A stretch of 64,000 nt of DNA from Cucumis sativus (lineage: Eukaryota > Streptophyta > Magnoliopsida > Cucurbitales > Cucurbitaceae): positions 29,530,272 to 29,594,271 of the forward strand of contig NC_026659.2 in the NCBI RefSeq assembly GCF_000004075.3. The letters are read 5' to 3'. Each line of letters opens with the position of its first letter. Position 1 is the stretch's first letter. The notes below the pieces were generated by a model. That model was not told the origin of the DNA, made no database searches, and saw nothing but the letters and a program-made list of their open reading frames with translations. The position numbers and the translations under genes are program-made. This document shows, in pieces, positions 11,981 through 26,279 of the stretch.

Positions 11981-13889
11981 AAGTCTAATTAATTATATAT
12001 TATACTATGCCAAGAAAGTAATTAAACTAACGTATATAAACTTGTATTATAACTTATGACTCGTGATGTGATCATGTAGGTTAGGTGAGCTTTTTCCTTT
12101 CAAGTTGTTTGGTTTATGTCAAAGGTGAGTTTAACTAATCAACGATAATTGAGTTATACACTGGGTCATACCTCGAAAATGTATCATCTTATTCAACTTA
12201 ACTCAAGTTTATTGTGTGATTTAAAGTGTGTATATATAATATCTATGAACCAATAGCAGCACAGCATTGTCCTGTGGTGTCCGGCCGTGTCAGGAAAATT
12301 TGAAAAGCTTCTCGCCCAATCTGAGAATGTTGAAACCTACAAATTAGACCTTATGCATTTGGTGCAAGTAACTCCACACTCAACCTCTCTATCCAACTTC
12401 CAGATTTTTTTTATATTTTCTTTGTATCTTCTCACACTTATAATGTATATCTTAGTCAATATCATCTATGTCTTGAGGACAATGTGCACTTAAAAAATGT
12501 ATTTTCTCTAATTAATGTCAAACAATTATTTATAAGTATAGTAGATAACAGTTATAGTGACACTCAAATAATCCAACTGATTCAAATAATCCTTCATTAA
12601 TTAAGTTAGAAAACTTTTTCGCGGGTATTGATGTCTTTGGCTCTTCCTAAATATAGAGAATCTCTTCTATAGTGTTAAAGTCTTAAGCTCTTCTAAGATG
12701 GAGACAATCTTCTTTTAGCAAAAACTTCAACGATGAATTACAACATCAAGATCAATGATAGTTTATAATCAAGTTGTAAAATATGGACACCACAAAATCA
12801 AAAGGTTCCACAAAAGGATGTAAAAGCGCAACCCTAAAAAGAACATAACTTACTCTTAAATGTGCACAACAAAAAAGTAGAAAAATAACCCTACTCGAAA
12901 TATGCATATCAGCATAATAAAACAAGGAAATTAATCCAAAAAGTTAACTTTACAAAATTTTACAGATAAGGAAAGAAAATAAATTGCAAGATTGACATCT
13001 TCTGCGACAACTTCTTGACATCACCAAAACAACCCAAGAAACTGCAAACTCAAGCAACCTTAAACAAATATATAACCAAATCTGAATCTTTAACACCTTT
13101 CAATGTCTATGCTTTGAATTGTGTTTGGGTCGATCTAACCTTGCATACTTTTATTGTTGTGCTAGTGTCATTTTCTAGTTGTGATTTTTTCTTGTAGCAC
13201 AAATCAAACCATACTTGTGTTTAGTTTGTTTGATTATTGAAAGTTGCTTTTTCTACAGGGTCGTTTTAAAGAATTGAGTATATGCAAGAATTTGATAACT
13301 ATTGCATAAAAGATAATCGAATGAATGCAACCACATTCAATAGGTTAAAGAGGATCATACAAAAGAATTTTACAATTGGGTATAAAAGAATATCTCTACC
13401 TAGAAAGCCCTTCAAGAAAATTTGTACCCAACTTTAAAAGGACGTTAGGACATTCTCAAATTAACAATCAAGGCATGCAAATTCAATAAGATGCTAAATG
13501 ATGTTAAAGAATTCATTCCAAGATATCAATAACATTCATGCTTTAACAATGAGTTTAATTAGCACTTATAGAAATTAAGGTTAAATTCTAAAATTAATAG
13601 GATGATCAAGGCTACTTTTAAAGAATCTTTTATTCAAAGGCAAGAAAGGAAAAGGCCTAAGATCAATAAAATTAAACAAAGAATCTCAAAGAATTAAAGT
13701 GAAATCACCCCATTTTTTAAGAATTACCTTAGCTCTCATGAAGATACAAAAGAGTTTGATGGAGAATTAAAGCCATCCTTGTAGCAAAAATGGGAGAATT
13801 TTGTTGAGTTATTGAGAGAGTTTTTACACTAAATTGAGAGAGTATGCATACAGAACAAATAAGAAATACAATTAGGGAAAGGGGGTTTT

Positions 13890-14160
13890 AAAGGGCTAAG
13901 TGGCAGTTATTTGGGCATAGGCGCGCGGAGATGCACGACTCAATTTCGTAAGAAAACTTCACGCCGCTTAGAGAGAGCACCGCGACAATTGACCATTTTC
14001 CGACGAGCTCAAGAATTTGCATACCTCGGCCTCCCAGCACCGTTCTGCAGTGCTCTACGAACGCTGGGGCTGCACGCTTCTTCTAAAAATTTACCAAAAT
14101 GCCATTTGTCTTGTTTTGGTCCATTCTTGCTTGTTTAGCTCTGTTTTAGGTCGATTATAC
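13890..14160. other. Locally GC-rich patch of unknown origin
   Basis: Base composition changes sharply from the AT-rich surroundings, with words such as GCGCGCGG, CACGCCGCTTAG and GCCTCCCAGCACCG. A 75-codon plus-strand frame (13911-14138) crosses it but resembles no protein I know. The composition suggests inserted repeat DNA, perhaps part of a retroelement, rather than a gene. Confidence 0.35.
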
Positions 14161-15603
14161 GAGTTTTGATTATTTGGACCTCGTCATTCGCATGTGTCTC
14201 AGCCTTACGTTCGGTTTATTGTGATGTCTAGATTATTATTCTCTACAAAAAGATGAATATAGTGAAATATGTACAATAATGGGGAAGAGTTAGATACTAA
14301 AAATCACTACAAATATAGCCGCAACAATTATTCATGGATGACTCTTTGGAGTGCATATAAATAATTGGTTATCTTCGAGCTGAACAAAACTGGTTAGACT
14401 ACTTAAGCCTTACTTAGTAACTACTAGTCTTAGCTTTATCCTTGCAAATTAATAACATGGTTGATTGAAATGTTTAGACCCAATACATCTAAATATGTGA
14501 TATTGATTAGGTATTTTGCATTCCATTTTAGCAAACTCAGGCACTTTGTATAGGATTTTGATGATTATGAATTTAGTCTCCAATATATATATGAACAACT
14601 AAATTACATGGGTGTAGATCCCAATGTCTAACCAAGAACTTTCTCCACTTTATATACTCACCTACTTTTCTTGTTATTTAACCTTCCTTGCACAAACAAA
14701 TATCACAAAAATTCCTCTTGGTTACTTAAGAAAGTTGAATTTTGATTAGAAGAAAACAAATCACATGTACTGTACTGGCTGATTGTCAGACTCATTGATT
14801 TGGTAGTAACACTACCTTGTAGAAGAAATTTGTTGATATCGATCGTAAATTTATTCAATTGGTTTGAATATTTGACACGTTCTCTTCATCAATGAACTCT
14901 CTTCCTTAGAGGTTAAATATATAGGTTCAATTCTCATCCCTACAATTGTTATATACTAAAAAAAAAGAGTAAATGACAACTTACGAATGTGACAAACTGT
15001 GATTGAATAATTTCACGAGATTCTACACCTTATCTTTTTCTTTTAAACATATCACGATGAGATGGGCCCTTTTGAGTTTTTGGCAATGTTGTTTGTGTTA
15101 ACTTAGAGTTGACTTTGAAAGATTCCTTCTAACTGGAAATAATGCCCCCAAGAAAATTACCATACATTCAAATGAGATCCTTACCCTTTGAATTCTAACT
15201 TTGTTCTATTCTTAGTATCTTCAAAGGAACATGAAAGACAAATTCTATTTTGTCCAAAGTATAAATTGTTGTCTGACCAATTCTATTCTTTCCCACGTTT
15301 CTAAAAGTCAAACTCATCCCTATCAATTCACAACAATATGTGCTTTTTCAATATTTCATTTTTGAATCAGTTTCAAAACCCTAATTCTAATTTTGTGAAT
15401 GATTATGTTTTCAAAATATTGGATGGAGGCTTATTAGGCTAATGGTTTTGAAATTGTTAAAATCAATTCTATCATGTTTAACGTCAAGTTCATAATCACT
15501 CTCAATTATAAATTACTTTTCCCACTTAAAATTAATTTAATATCTCATTTTATACTCTTAAATCATAATGTATTGATCTTGATCACAACTATTGATTCGA
15601 TGT

Positions 15604-15669
15604 CCTTTGGGTTATCCAAACTTTTCGTTTTCTTTTCCTTTGGGTTATCCAAACTTTTCGTTTTCTTTT
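15604..15669. repeat. 33-bp perfect tandem duplication
   Basis: Two identical copies (15604-15636 and 15637-15669) of a unit starting CCTTTGGGTTATCCAAAC. Each unit contains the short palindrome TTTGGGTTATCCAAA, so the DNA could form two adjacent small hairpins. Confidence 0.85.
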
Positions 15670-16319
15670 ACTTTATATTTATCTATTTATTCATTGCCAC
15701 TTTTTATTATTCACTCTTTAATTCTTTATTCTTATTTTATAGAGAGAAAAATGGGAGAGTCTTTGTTGTACACGATAAGAATTAGGGAATGATATAGTTG
15801 AGCAATCAATTTTCATATTAATTCCACACACATTCGAAAAAGGGAGGGTCATATCACAATTAATACAGCCTTTATAAGATGTAAGGTTTTAAGATGTAAC
15901 TCTGCATATATTACACACACATTTTAGTCTTTTTCATTTACTCAGAATAAAGAATATTATGAATTATTGGCCTAAGGCTACTATGTCTTTCTGTCATCTT
16001 CTACTTTGTCTTTTTTTTTTTTTTTTTTTGTATGTTACTTATTTTTATTTAATAAACAAAACTTTGTCAATATAGGTTTTGGATAACATTTCTTATAAGA
16101 ATTCCTTTTATTAAAAATAAGAAAAATCGTTTTAATCGTGCTTTGATCATGGTGCCTTTTTGTTTTTTGTTTTCTCCCTTTCCTGTCAATAAGGTACAGT
16201 CTAATTCTAACTAATATTGCCTTGAGTGATTGAAAATTGTTGTAAATAACACAATTATTAAAAATATTTATCGATATAATTGTGTTTCGAATACTGAAAA
16301 ACTAAAACAATTGTTTCGA

Positions 16320-16800
16320 GAGAGAAAAAATAAAATAACAATAATCATAATAGTAATAATACTAATAATAATAATAGTAACCATATTAATAATACTAACA
16401 ATAGTAATAATAAGAATACTAATAATAATAATAGTAATACCAACAATAATTAATAATAATATTAATATTAATACTAAAAATAGTAATAAAACACAATGAC
16501 GAGGGTGTTAAGAGGTGTCTATTAAAAATATTTTAGTATACTTACTCATACTCATCAAATCTTTTTTTTTTTTACAAAAGTACAATAGTAATAATAATAA
16601 GAATACTAACAATAGTAATAGTAAGAATAATACTAACAATAAGAATAAGAAGAATAAGAATACTATTACTATTAATAGTAATAATAATACAAAAAATAAG
16701 AATAATAATAATACTAACAAGAAGAAGAAGAAGACTACTAACAATAAGAATAATAATAATGCTAACAATAAGAACAAGAAGAAGAAGAATACTAGCTTTC
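16320..16800. repeat. Imperfect A-rich trinucleotide tract (AAT/AAC/AAG)
   Basis: Nearly 480 bp composed of AAT, AAC, AAG, AGT and ACT triplets, interrupted once near 16500-16580. In one frame it reads as Asn/Lys-rich and in the opposite strand as Leu/Phe-rich, which explains the long open frames here. The triplet order is irregular and there is no homology, so it is read as degenerate microsatellite expansion and not as protein. Confidence 0.8.
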
Positions 16801-17770
16801 CAAAAGAAAATAAAGTTATCAAATAGACTAAATAACTAAAATTAGGATTTAGTATATCCATATGAGATATTTGAATAACTTTTGTGAATAACTTTTAGAC
16901 CAAAGCATGTGTTCTCATTCCGGACCAAAATTTACATATACTCCTTTGAATAAAACTTTTGACGAGCGACAAAATCGTTCGATTTCCATCAGGTAGTAGC
17001 ACATTTTTGCATCATTAAATCTACGAGAGATCAAAAACTATTATAAGTACTTCAATATAATTAGTTATTATATTACGAGTCAAGTAGATTTAGCAATTAT
17101 TATAAAGTATAAACCATACTGGCATGTCTCTGTGACAACTCTTGTGGAACAATTTTTTTCTCACGTGTAAAGTAATAACTTAGGAGTTAATTCACACAAC
17201 CCCACATTTCATTTTATTTCATTTTTGCTCAAAAAAATTCTAAAGAAAAAAAATAACCCTGACAAAGAGTTAAGAGAACCAAACATACTTGTAACCCTAG
17301 CTATGGTTGCAATCATACCGTGAGTTTTCTGGTGGGTTTCTAAACAGTTTCAATTCTATACCATACAATATCTTTTGGTGAAAAGAGAATACGAATGATG
17401 ATGTTAAAGTGATTTTTTTATACATCTTGTGTGAGTGTTAGAGGTCACTTATAAACTACTATTTGACTTAATCTCACACATTAGAATATCTCTGGAGTAT
17501 TCTACAATATTTGGGTATTTAACCAACTCATAGGATATATTTAATGCATGTTTCGACGGTAGTTTTAATCCACTCCATTCTAATCCTTCATTAACTTACG
17601 ACTAAACTAATGGTGATTCAAAAGTTGGTCAAAATGAAGAAAAGCAGCTCCCATTCATATCTTTGGCTATTATTTTTCTTATAGTGGAAGCCATATATGA
17701 TATATATCCTCACCGTGTGTATTCATATATAGCTGATGAGATTTTCACATACACATACACACACACATAT

Positions 17771-17809
17771 ATATTCTTGTTTCCTTTATTATGGGGCCCA
17801 AATCCTTTC
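17771..17809 (+). promoter_or_regulatory. Conserved promoter block with GGGCCCAAA, paralog 2
   Basis: This is the counterpart of 7406-7444: ATATTCTTGTTT, CTTTATTAT and GGGGCCCAAATCC in the same order, starting about 285 bp before the start codon. It retains the TGGGCC-type (TCP/site II) core on the complement. Confidence 0.5.
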
Positions 17810-17963
17810 TAGATCAGTCCAAAGAATGTTCCCTCTTTACAACTTAGAACAAAAAAAAAAAAAAAAAAATTAAGGTTTTAACATTCACCTCTCAAACTCC
17901 ATTTTCTCCCTCTTCAAAATCAAGTGGCATTTGCGGCTCGAGAACGTAACCCCGAGCTACCAT

Positions 17964-17971
17964 TATAAATA
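17964..17971 (+). promoter_or_regulatory. Putative TATA box, paralog 2
   Basis: TATAAATA lies about 92 bp before the ATG at 18056. Confidence 0.5.
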
Positions 17972-18055
17972 TCCTTCTCTTTTACCACTATTGAACAGTA
18001 TAGTAGGAATGTAAGTAATTCGGTTTGACTTGATTTAAAGTGTGTAGCATATAAT

Positions 18056-18495
18056 ATGGATCATCCATGTGAAACTTTAAGGTGTGGTCTCTCTCTATTT
18101 GTGAGATATGTTTTTTGAAATATTAGTAATGAGTAACAAAGTTTTGTTGACATTATGAACTCATTGGAATTGGGCAGGCACAAATGTGAAGGTTGCTTCA
18201 AGCAATTCAACAAAATAGAGCACTTAGTAGAGCATATGAGAATCTCATTTCACTCAATTCATGAACCAATTTGCTCCTTTTGCCACAAACACTTCAGATA
18301 CTTTGAATCTCTTAGAGAACATCTTATTGGTAATACCTCAAACTTTCATGTTTCAAATTCATGAATTTTCAAGTTTTTCTTATTAATTTTATTTTTGTTT
18401 TAAATGAAAAAATAGAAAGGTGTGTGGTAAGCAATTGATCTTTGTTTCTTATTCTCTATAATTTTTTTAAATCAATGTGAAAAAAAAATGTATAG

Positions 18496-18529
<34 letters not shown>

Positions 18530-21278
18530 ATATCCATTGATTTATATTATATTTGTTACATCCTTTTTAACAGGGAGAATGTTTCCATTTTGGTTATGGT
18601 TTTATGTAATATACAAACTTAATTATATTATTTAATATGACAACATTTAATTTATATAGTCTTTTTTGCTAAATTGAGCACATAAGTCGATTAACATATA
18701 AATGTGTTTATAACTATGTGTTATTGAAAAAAAATATTCTATTTCCTAATGTTTTCGGTTCTGCGTATAAATTTCATATTTTCAGGGCCATTGCCAAAGC
18801 AAGAATGCAAAAACATATTCAATGCAAGAGGATGCAAAATCTGCTTAGCCATGTTTGAGAGTCCACTCCAGCTCAACCTTCACCAAGAAAGTTGCCAACT
18901 TAGGCCTATAAATTTTGTAAGGGTTCGTCGTGTTTTACGCATTTTTTATATCTCCATGTCTTTTACTCGATTTATGTATTTGAAAGTATATGAACTAAAT
19001 GTGTTTCCAATTAAAGTTTAATGATCAAATTATAACTTTTATGAAAGTTTAAGAATTGTCGGTATTTTTTTAACATGAAAAACTAACTTTTTAGAAAAAT
19101 CTAAAAATAGGTTGCAACAAGTAACAAATTATTATCAAATAATTGATTGAGATGCATGAAAAATTTATATTAATCAAAGTAAGCATTATATCTGATACTT
19201 GTTATATCAATTTTAAATTTAGACGTTCACAATTTTCTAAACTATATGTATGAAAAGGAGAAATAAAACTTCACATTAATGTTAAAAGAATTTTACCCCT
19301 ATTAAAAGAAAAAGAGTTTATTATACTCTCATGGTGCTAGAAATCTTATTTCGACTGATTGCAGAGTCATGAAAATAGGGCACGTTTGGGGAAGACAGAA
19401 AGTGGTGGAACAAAAGGCAATAACGAAGCAGTGGCATTGAGTTGCACCATGGTGGGCGCTGGCATCGACGGCTCCCTAAATATTTGCGTTAGGGTTTGTG
19501 TTGTTGACCAAAACGAGTCCCTCATCTTTTCTACTTATGTCAACCCAACCCTTCCCATCACAAACTATAGGTATATATTCAATTTCTCCTTCTTCTTTTT
19601 TACAGTAATAACTATTGTTGTAATTTCTTCTGCTTTTTTGTTTTTGTTTTTTTTCCATTTTAATAAAGAAACACAGTAATAAGATTATATTTAGACCCCG
19701 TCTGATAAATTTTTAGTTTTTGAAAATCCAAAGTCCTTCAAGAATTGTTTTTGCATCTTGAAGACTACTATCTATTTATCACGAATAGTTAGAGAGTGTG
19801 ATATTTTATTATATTTGTAAATAATTTGAAAAGATTTGTGATTTAAAACAAAATTAGGTTTTGATATTAATTAGATTGTGTGGGTGTAGGTATGAATTCA
19901 CAGGTGTTCGTCCAGAACACTTGAGAGATGCAATGCCATTGAAGCAAGTCCAGAAGAAAATTCAAGAGTTTCTATGCAATGGAGAACAAATGTGGAAGAT
20001 TCGTCCTGGATCTACTGGAAGAGCAAGAATTCTTGTGGGTCATGGCCTTCAAGAATACCTTACATCTTTGCAAATTGACTACCCTCCCATTATGATCAGG
20101 TAAAATGTTTTATCCTTATTAAATATTTGACTGCATCTCAAGCTACATGCATATCCATTTTTAGGCCGTTTCTTAACAAGGAAAATATTTTTTAACATAT
20201 TTTCTCTACATTCTTAACAAGGAAAATAAAAGTCGAATTTCTAATGAATAGTAATTTATTTAAACTGCAGGGATACTGCTAAATATCCACCATTGATGAA
20301 GACAAGCAAGCTAAGCAATTCTCTCCACTGTTTGACACAAACATATCTTGGGTAAAGTTTTCCACATGCATAACCCCTGCCTCCCCCAATAATATTGTTA
20401 TTTTTTTCTTCCTTCACTAGCTAGATACCTCAAAAGTAGTAGTAAAAATATATATATTTGGTAACAATTTTGTTTTAGATATGAAAAATAGATATCAATC
20501 CATAAAAAAAATATATGTTAAGATGAAAGTAGGGTTTACAAGAGTAAGTTTTTAAAATGAAAAAATAAATAGGACAGCTTAGATGATTTATTGTTAAATC
20601 AATTTAATTAAAGCTTAAGCTGGTGGTCAACTGGGATAAGCACTTTAACAGTCCTCTCACTTTTTCTTTTTTTTTTTATTTCATGGTCATGATACAGAGC
20701 AGAAAATCAAATTGCTAATCTTCCACGATGGTAGATTTAGATAGAAAATTATATTAAATAAAAATTTAATTTTTAATATATCATGTCAAATCATCAATCA
20801 ACTCGAATAATTAAATTAGTTAATGGATTTTGAGTAATTTAATTATATATACAATACTCTAACATTTATAAACAAATTAAAGGTAACTAAACAAAATATT
20901 TTAGAATGTTAATCAATAAATGTATTAGAATAGATTTGTTGGAATGAATTAAAAAATTTAATAAGTTTATAAACTTTAAACATTTTACGTCTAATTATAT
21001 GGTATTGTATATTTTTTGGAATTTTGTTATTCAGATACAGTATGGAAAATGGGAAGAGATTAGAAGGTTATGAGGAGTGTGTTGCAACAATGAGATTGTA
21101 CATGAGAATGAAATCTCAAGTTCACAAAAGAGAGGAATATCCATTGGCTTCTGATCCACAAAATAAGTTTAATTTTGCAAATTGGAAGCAACTTGAGCTT
21201 GAGAAGATGACACCCCAACAGTTGTTGCAAATTTCAAGATCTGATTACTATTGTTGGTGTTTGGATTCCACCCTTTAA
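18056..21278 (+). CDS. Zinc-finger plus exonuclease-fold protein, tandem paralog 2
   Basis: Seven exons: 18056-18081, 18178-18329, 18786-18916, 19365-19570, 19890-20099, 20271-20351 and 21035-21278, coding for 349 residues. Every intron phase matches paralog 1, and the 26-, 152- and 81-nt exons are the same length, so the two arose by tandem duplication. Finger units: C12-C15-H28-H34, C41-C44-H57 and C76-C79-H92-C96. The exonuclease-like region starts near residue 125 (VALSCTMVGAGIDGS). Exo I D-x-E is S129-C130-T131, the Exo II Gly-His (H223) is kept but its Asp is Y228, and Exo III His/Asp read Leu/Glu. No canonical metal-binding acidic residue remains. It shares the C-terminal SRSDYYCWC block with paralog 1. 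A role as a nucleic-acid-binding pseudo-enzyme is inferred; an alternative is relaxed selection after duplication. Confidence 0.85.
18497..18527. repeat. (AT)n microsatellite
   Basis: An AT dinucleotide run of about 15 units in intron 2 of paralog 2. Confidence 0.85.
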
Positions 21279-21337
21279 TAATTCCATTCATTACAAACCT
21301 TAATCAAACATTAATTTCCTAAATGTCATAATGACAA

Positions 21338-21349
21338 ATATATATATAT

Positions 21350-21380
<31 letters not shown>
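21338..21380. repeat. (AT)n microsatellite, interrupted once
   Basis: Two AT runs are joined at 21360-21361 in the 3' flank of paralog 2, before its likely poly(A) signal. Confidence 0.85.
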
Positions 21381-21494
21381 CAATATTGGTATTACAACAC
21401 AATTTTAAATATTTTGAAGTATTGCACGTTTTTTATTTTCATGTATGAGAAAATCTAAAATGCTTGTTATATATGGTTGCTTTTACATGTTATG

Positions 21495-21500
21495 AATAAA
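21495..21500 (+). terminator. Putative polyadenylation signal, paralog 2
   Basis: AATAAA lies 217 bp after the stop codon, close to the spacing seen in paralog 1. Confidence 0.35.
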
Positions 21501-22091
21501 TTAAACTCAATTTTTTGTTAGTGTTCATCTTTTCTTAATGAATTCTTTGTTCAATTAATGTTTTCTGTTTGCTTAGTCTCCGTCTCTAACTCATTTAGTC
21601 CCTTTTCATTAACTATCATTGATGATGTTTAGGTTGAAAATATGAAAGAATTTAACTTAGCAACAATTCACATACAACTCCTAGAATTCCTTTAATTTAG
21701 CTTATAATAATTCACATACATTCTCTTAATTTTGAGATTGAGTTAATTAAAAAAATAATAAAGAAGTTTGTTAATAAGAAAATAATCAAATTGAAAAAAT
21801 TGAAAAGGTGATGTTAATTTAATAAGAAAAGATATCATTGGAATTCGAAAGTTGAGATATTTAATATATGTATTAAATACTTAAAAATCATCCTAAAATT
21901 TATATTTAACCATTTTTGCAACCTTGAACTTTGTTTCACATATTTTAAAGCAATACCACAATAACGTTACATTATGTAAAACAGAGGCAGTGCTAAAAGG
22001 AACAACCATTGTGTGCATATTTTGCACAACTTATTCTCAAACACAAGGGACTTTCCAGTACACATCACATAAAACTACTATCAACTTCCCT
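21501..22091. other. Convergent intergenic spacer
   Basis: This lies between the 3' ends of paralog 2 (plus) and the oxidoreductase (minus). It is AT-rich; no gene or strong repeat is seen. Confidence 0.6.
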
Positions 22092-23753
<1,662 letters not shown>

Positions 23754-26279
23754 GGATGGAAAGGGAGAGAAGATCCAAAATTGTTGAAGCCGAGAGCGAG
23801 GTTTTGGGGGTTTGATTAGAAAACTTCACTGCTTAATCGAATCAATCAAATTGAATTGAATATGCATATCATAGATTTATTTAATAATTGGATATTTAGA
23901 AATCTCGGGGAGGTGAATATGAAATGGGTCCATTTGAGGAATCATTTTCAACGTTAACCACAACTTTATTTTGTTAATAAATCAGACCATCGGCTGTTTA
24001 AAGTTTGTGTAAATCGAGTTACACGTGGGGGACTAATGCACCCAAAAATATCTTCTCATTATCTTTCTCTCTATTACTAAATTATGTAATCATACCTTTT
24101 CTTATATCACAAATTTTGCTTTCTTATAAATGTGAGAAAGGAGGTACGGACGTGAATAATATTTGGAATGTATCTCACTATTACTATATATTTTGTATCA
24201 ACTTCCTTACCTAAGTTGCGAGTGTTAATTATATTGGTTGATTTCAAGGACCACAATTATTAATTTCAATCAATTTTATAAACTTACAAAAATAGCTATC
24301 CATATCAATATACTTTTCAATACATATGTCAAATTTAACTCTTGATTTTGACATCAACATCAATATTTTAATTCTTGTATGAAGTCAAAAGGAGCATTTT
24401 GGTCCAAAAGCAATTTTTTTTATCTGATCTAGTAACGATGAACAAAAGCAAAAACAAACTAAAATCTTATATCTTGAAGAGGGCATGATAAGAATCTCAT
24501 ATTGAAAAAATAAATGTTCATAAAATACATGAGTTCTTCGTCTCATTGTCAACTAGTTTTGAAATATGAAACTTTGGATTATGTTTGAATGGTATTAAAG
24601 TCAAATGGTTTTGAGATGAGTCTCGTATTATGAACTAGGATCGATCCATGTGAACTAATAGATAGAGTATTAAATTAAATTAGAAGAGAATGTGGCATCA
24701 TCACCGCCATTACTTGTACTTTTAGCGTAGAGAAACAAACCCTAAAGAGGTGAAGCAAAAAGTCTGTGGGAAAACTTTTATCTGATATCTCCAAGTTGAT
24801 CTAACATCATTACAAACATATATCAATCAGGATATCAACACAAAAGACAATAACAACCCATCATGAAAAAGAAGAAACATTCTCCCAATTTATACTTTTG
24901 TTTTCATGTCTGGACTTCTTTGAAAATTTTGTAAAGGATTGTAGACTCTTCTAATGTGGACTTGACACTTTATTTTGGGCCTTTTTCTTGTAAAAACTTG
25001 ACCTCACCAATGTTTTGAGTTGTCTTCTTTAGTTACAAGCAGTAAGGAATAAGGGTGTTTGGTGATGGGTAATGAGATGTGTTTGTATTCTAATCTAATT
25101 TGTAATCTATACTTCCATTGATTGATTGTTTTAGGTTTGATTGGTAGTATAAAACTAAACTTCATTTTTCAATCTAACCTTCATTTTTTTTTACTGCTTT
25201 CATTTTTTTTTACTGTTTTCATGTTTTACAATCTCATTTTCATTTCATATTTAATTACTCACTTTTTTCAACACGTCTCTAATTTTCACTAACTTTGATT
25301 ACATTCAAACTTTTCAAACAATCCTAAATGAAACAATCCTAAATGGTTCAAGGCAGTTTTGAAACAAAATCTGAAAGTAAAAATTTAAAAATAATGGAAT
25401 TCAATAAAATTGGAGAAAATCTATATTTTTATATGTACTTGGTAGCATATTCATAAATTAAATTATAATTTGATTCGCACTATATTTATAAATTGTAAAC
25501 CAGTACCCACTAAATATTAATTGACAATAAAATTATATTATTATAATTTTTTCAAATACAAATAGGTGTAGAAGGATTTAAACCACAAATCTTTTGGTTT
25601 TCAACGCATACGTATGTTAATTAAACGAAGCTCTCGTTCACTTGTAATAATTTTTGTTTAAAAAACATTTTGTAATATCATTTAATTTATTAGACATTAC
25701 ATTATATATATTTTAATTTTTTAAAAAATGAACTTAATTTATAACATGTTTTTATGTTTATTTAATGTAATTCCACACTTTAAAAGTTGAAATTCAAAAT
25801 CTTTGACGCAAGGAAAAAATATAATTACCATTCTCATAATTTGCAATTCTTTAGATAATAGAATCTTGAACTCGGTAAATTTTAGAACCTAAACTAAAAT
25901 TTGGATTGTCAACCAAAAACGTCTTTATTATTATTAACTTACCCTTGTTTTGGATACTTGTAAATCATGTAACTGAGTCATGGCTTTCTCCATTTTAGCA
26001 ATTTATGAAAACATTGAATAACTTTCTCTAACTTTTCCCTATTCACTCTTTCCTTTTCACCTTGTAATGATTCAAAGTGCACAACAAGTGTTCTTCATCT
26101 TATTTACAAAGAATTAAGTAAACTCACAAATATATTTTTCAAGTGAAAGCATACCTGATTCACAGCACAATGTTGAAACTAATCTTCTTGTATATCCTCA
26201 TCACCATTGTGTTTGTTTGTTTGTTGGTATCATCATCATTGAATAAAGTTCGCCAATAAGCAAGTCCAGCAAAAGTTAC
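23754..26279. other. Intergenic, promoter side of oxidoreductase
   Basis: The stretch next to 23754 is the oxidoreductase promoter and the rest is the 3' flank of the CASP-like gene. No reading frame is supported. About 25560-25640 has a tRNA-like or SINE-like word order (AGGATTTAAACC then a CGTTCACT region) that is too weak to call. Confidence 0.5.
24022..24027 (-). promoter_or_regulatory. G-box (CACGTG) upstream of oxidoreductase
   Basis: CACGTG sits in ACACGTGGGG about 270 bp upstream of the oxidoreductase start codon. It is a binding core for bZIP and bHLH factors and forms an ABRE-like ACACGTGG. This would fit stress induction of this enzyme class, but a single hexamer is weak evidence. 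Confidence 0.35.

Larger units (their letters stand above)
11981..17770. other. Repeat-rich spacer between the two paralogs
   Basis: About 6 kb with no supported gene. It contains a locally GC-richer patch (13.9-14.15 kb), a 33-bp tandem duplication (15604-15669), a T20-type run near 16010 and a long trinucleotide tract (16.32-16.80 kb). Short frames here, such as those near 12287, 13015 and 13911, show no domain. Confidence 0.6.

Noticed and set aside
16508..16861. Long opposed frames (103 and 117 codons) rich in Asn/Lys or Leu/Phe
   Set aside because: They result from the trinucleotide tract and have no domain or codon structure of a gene.
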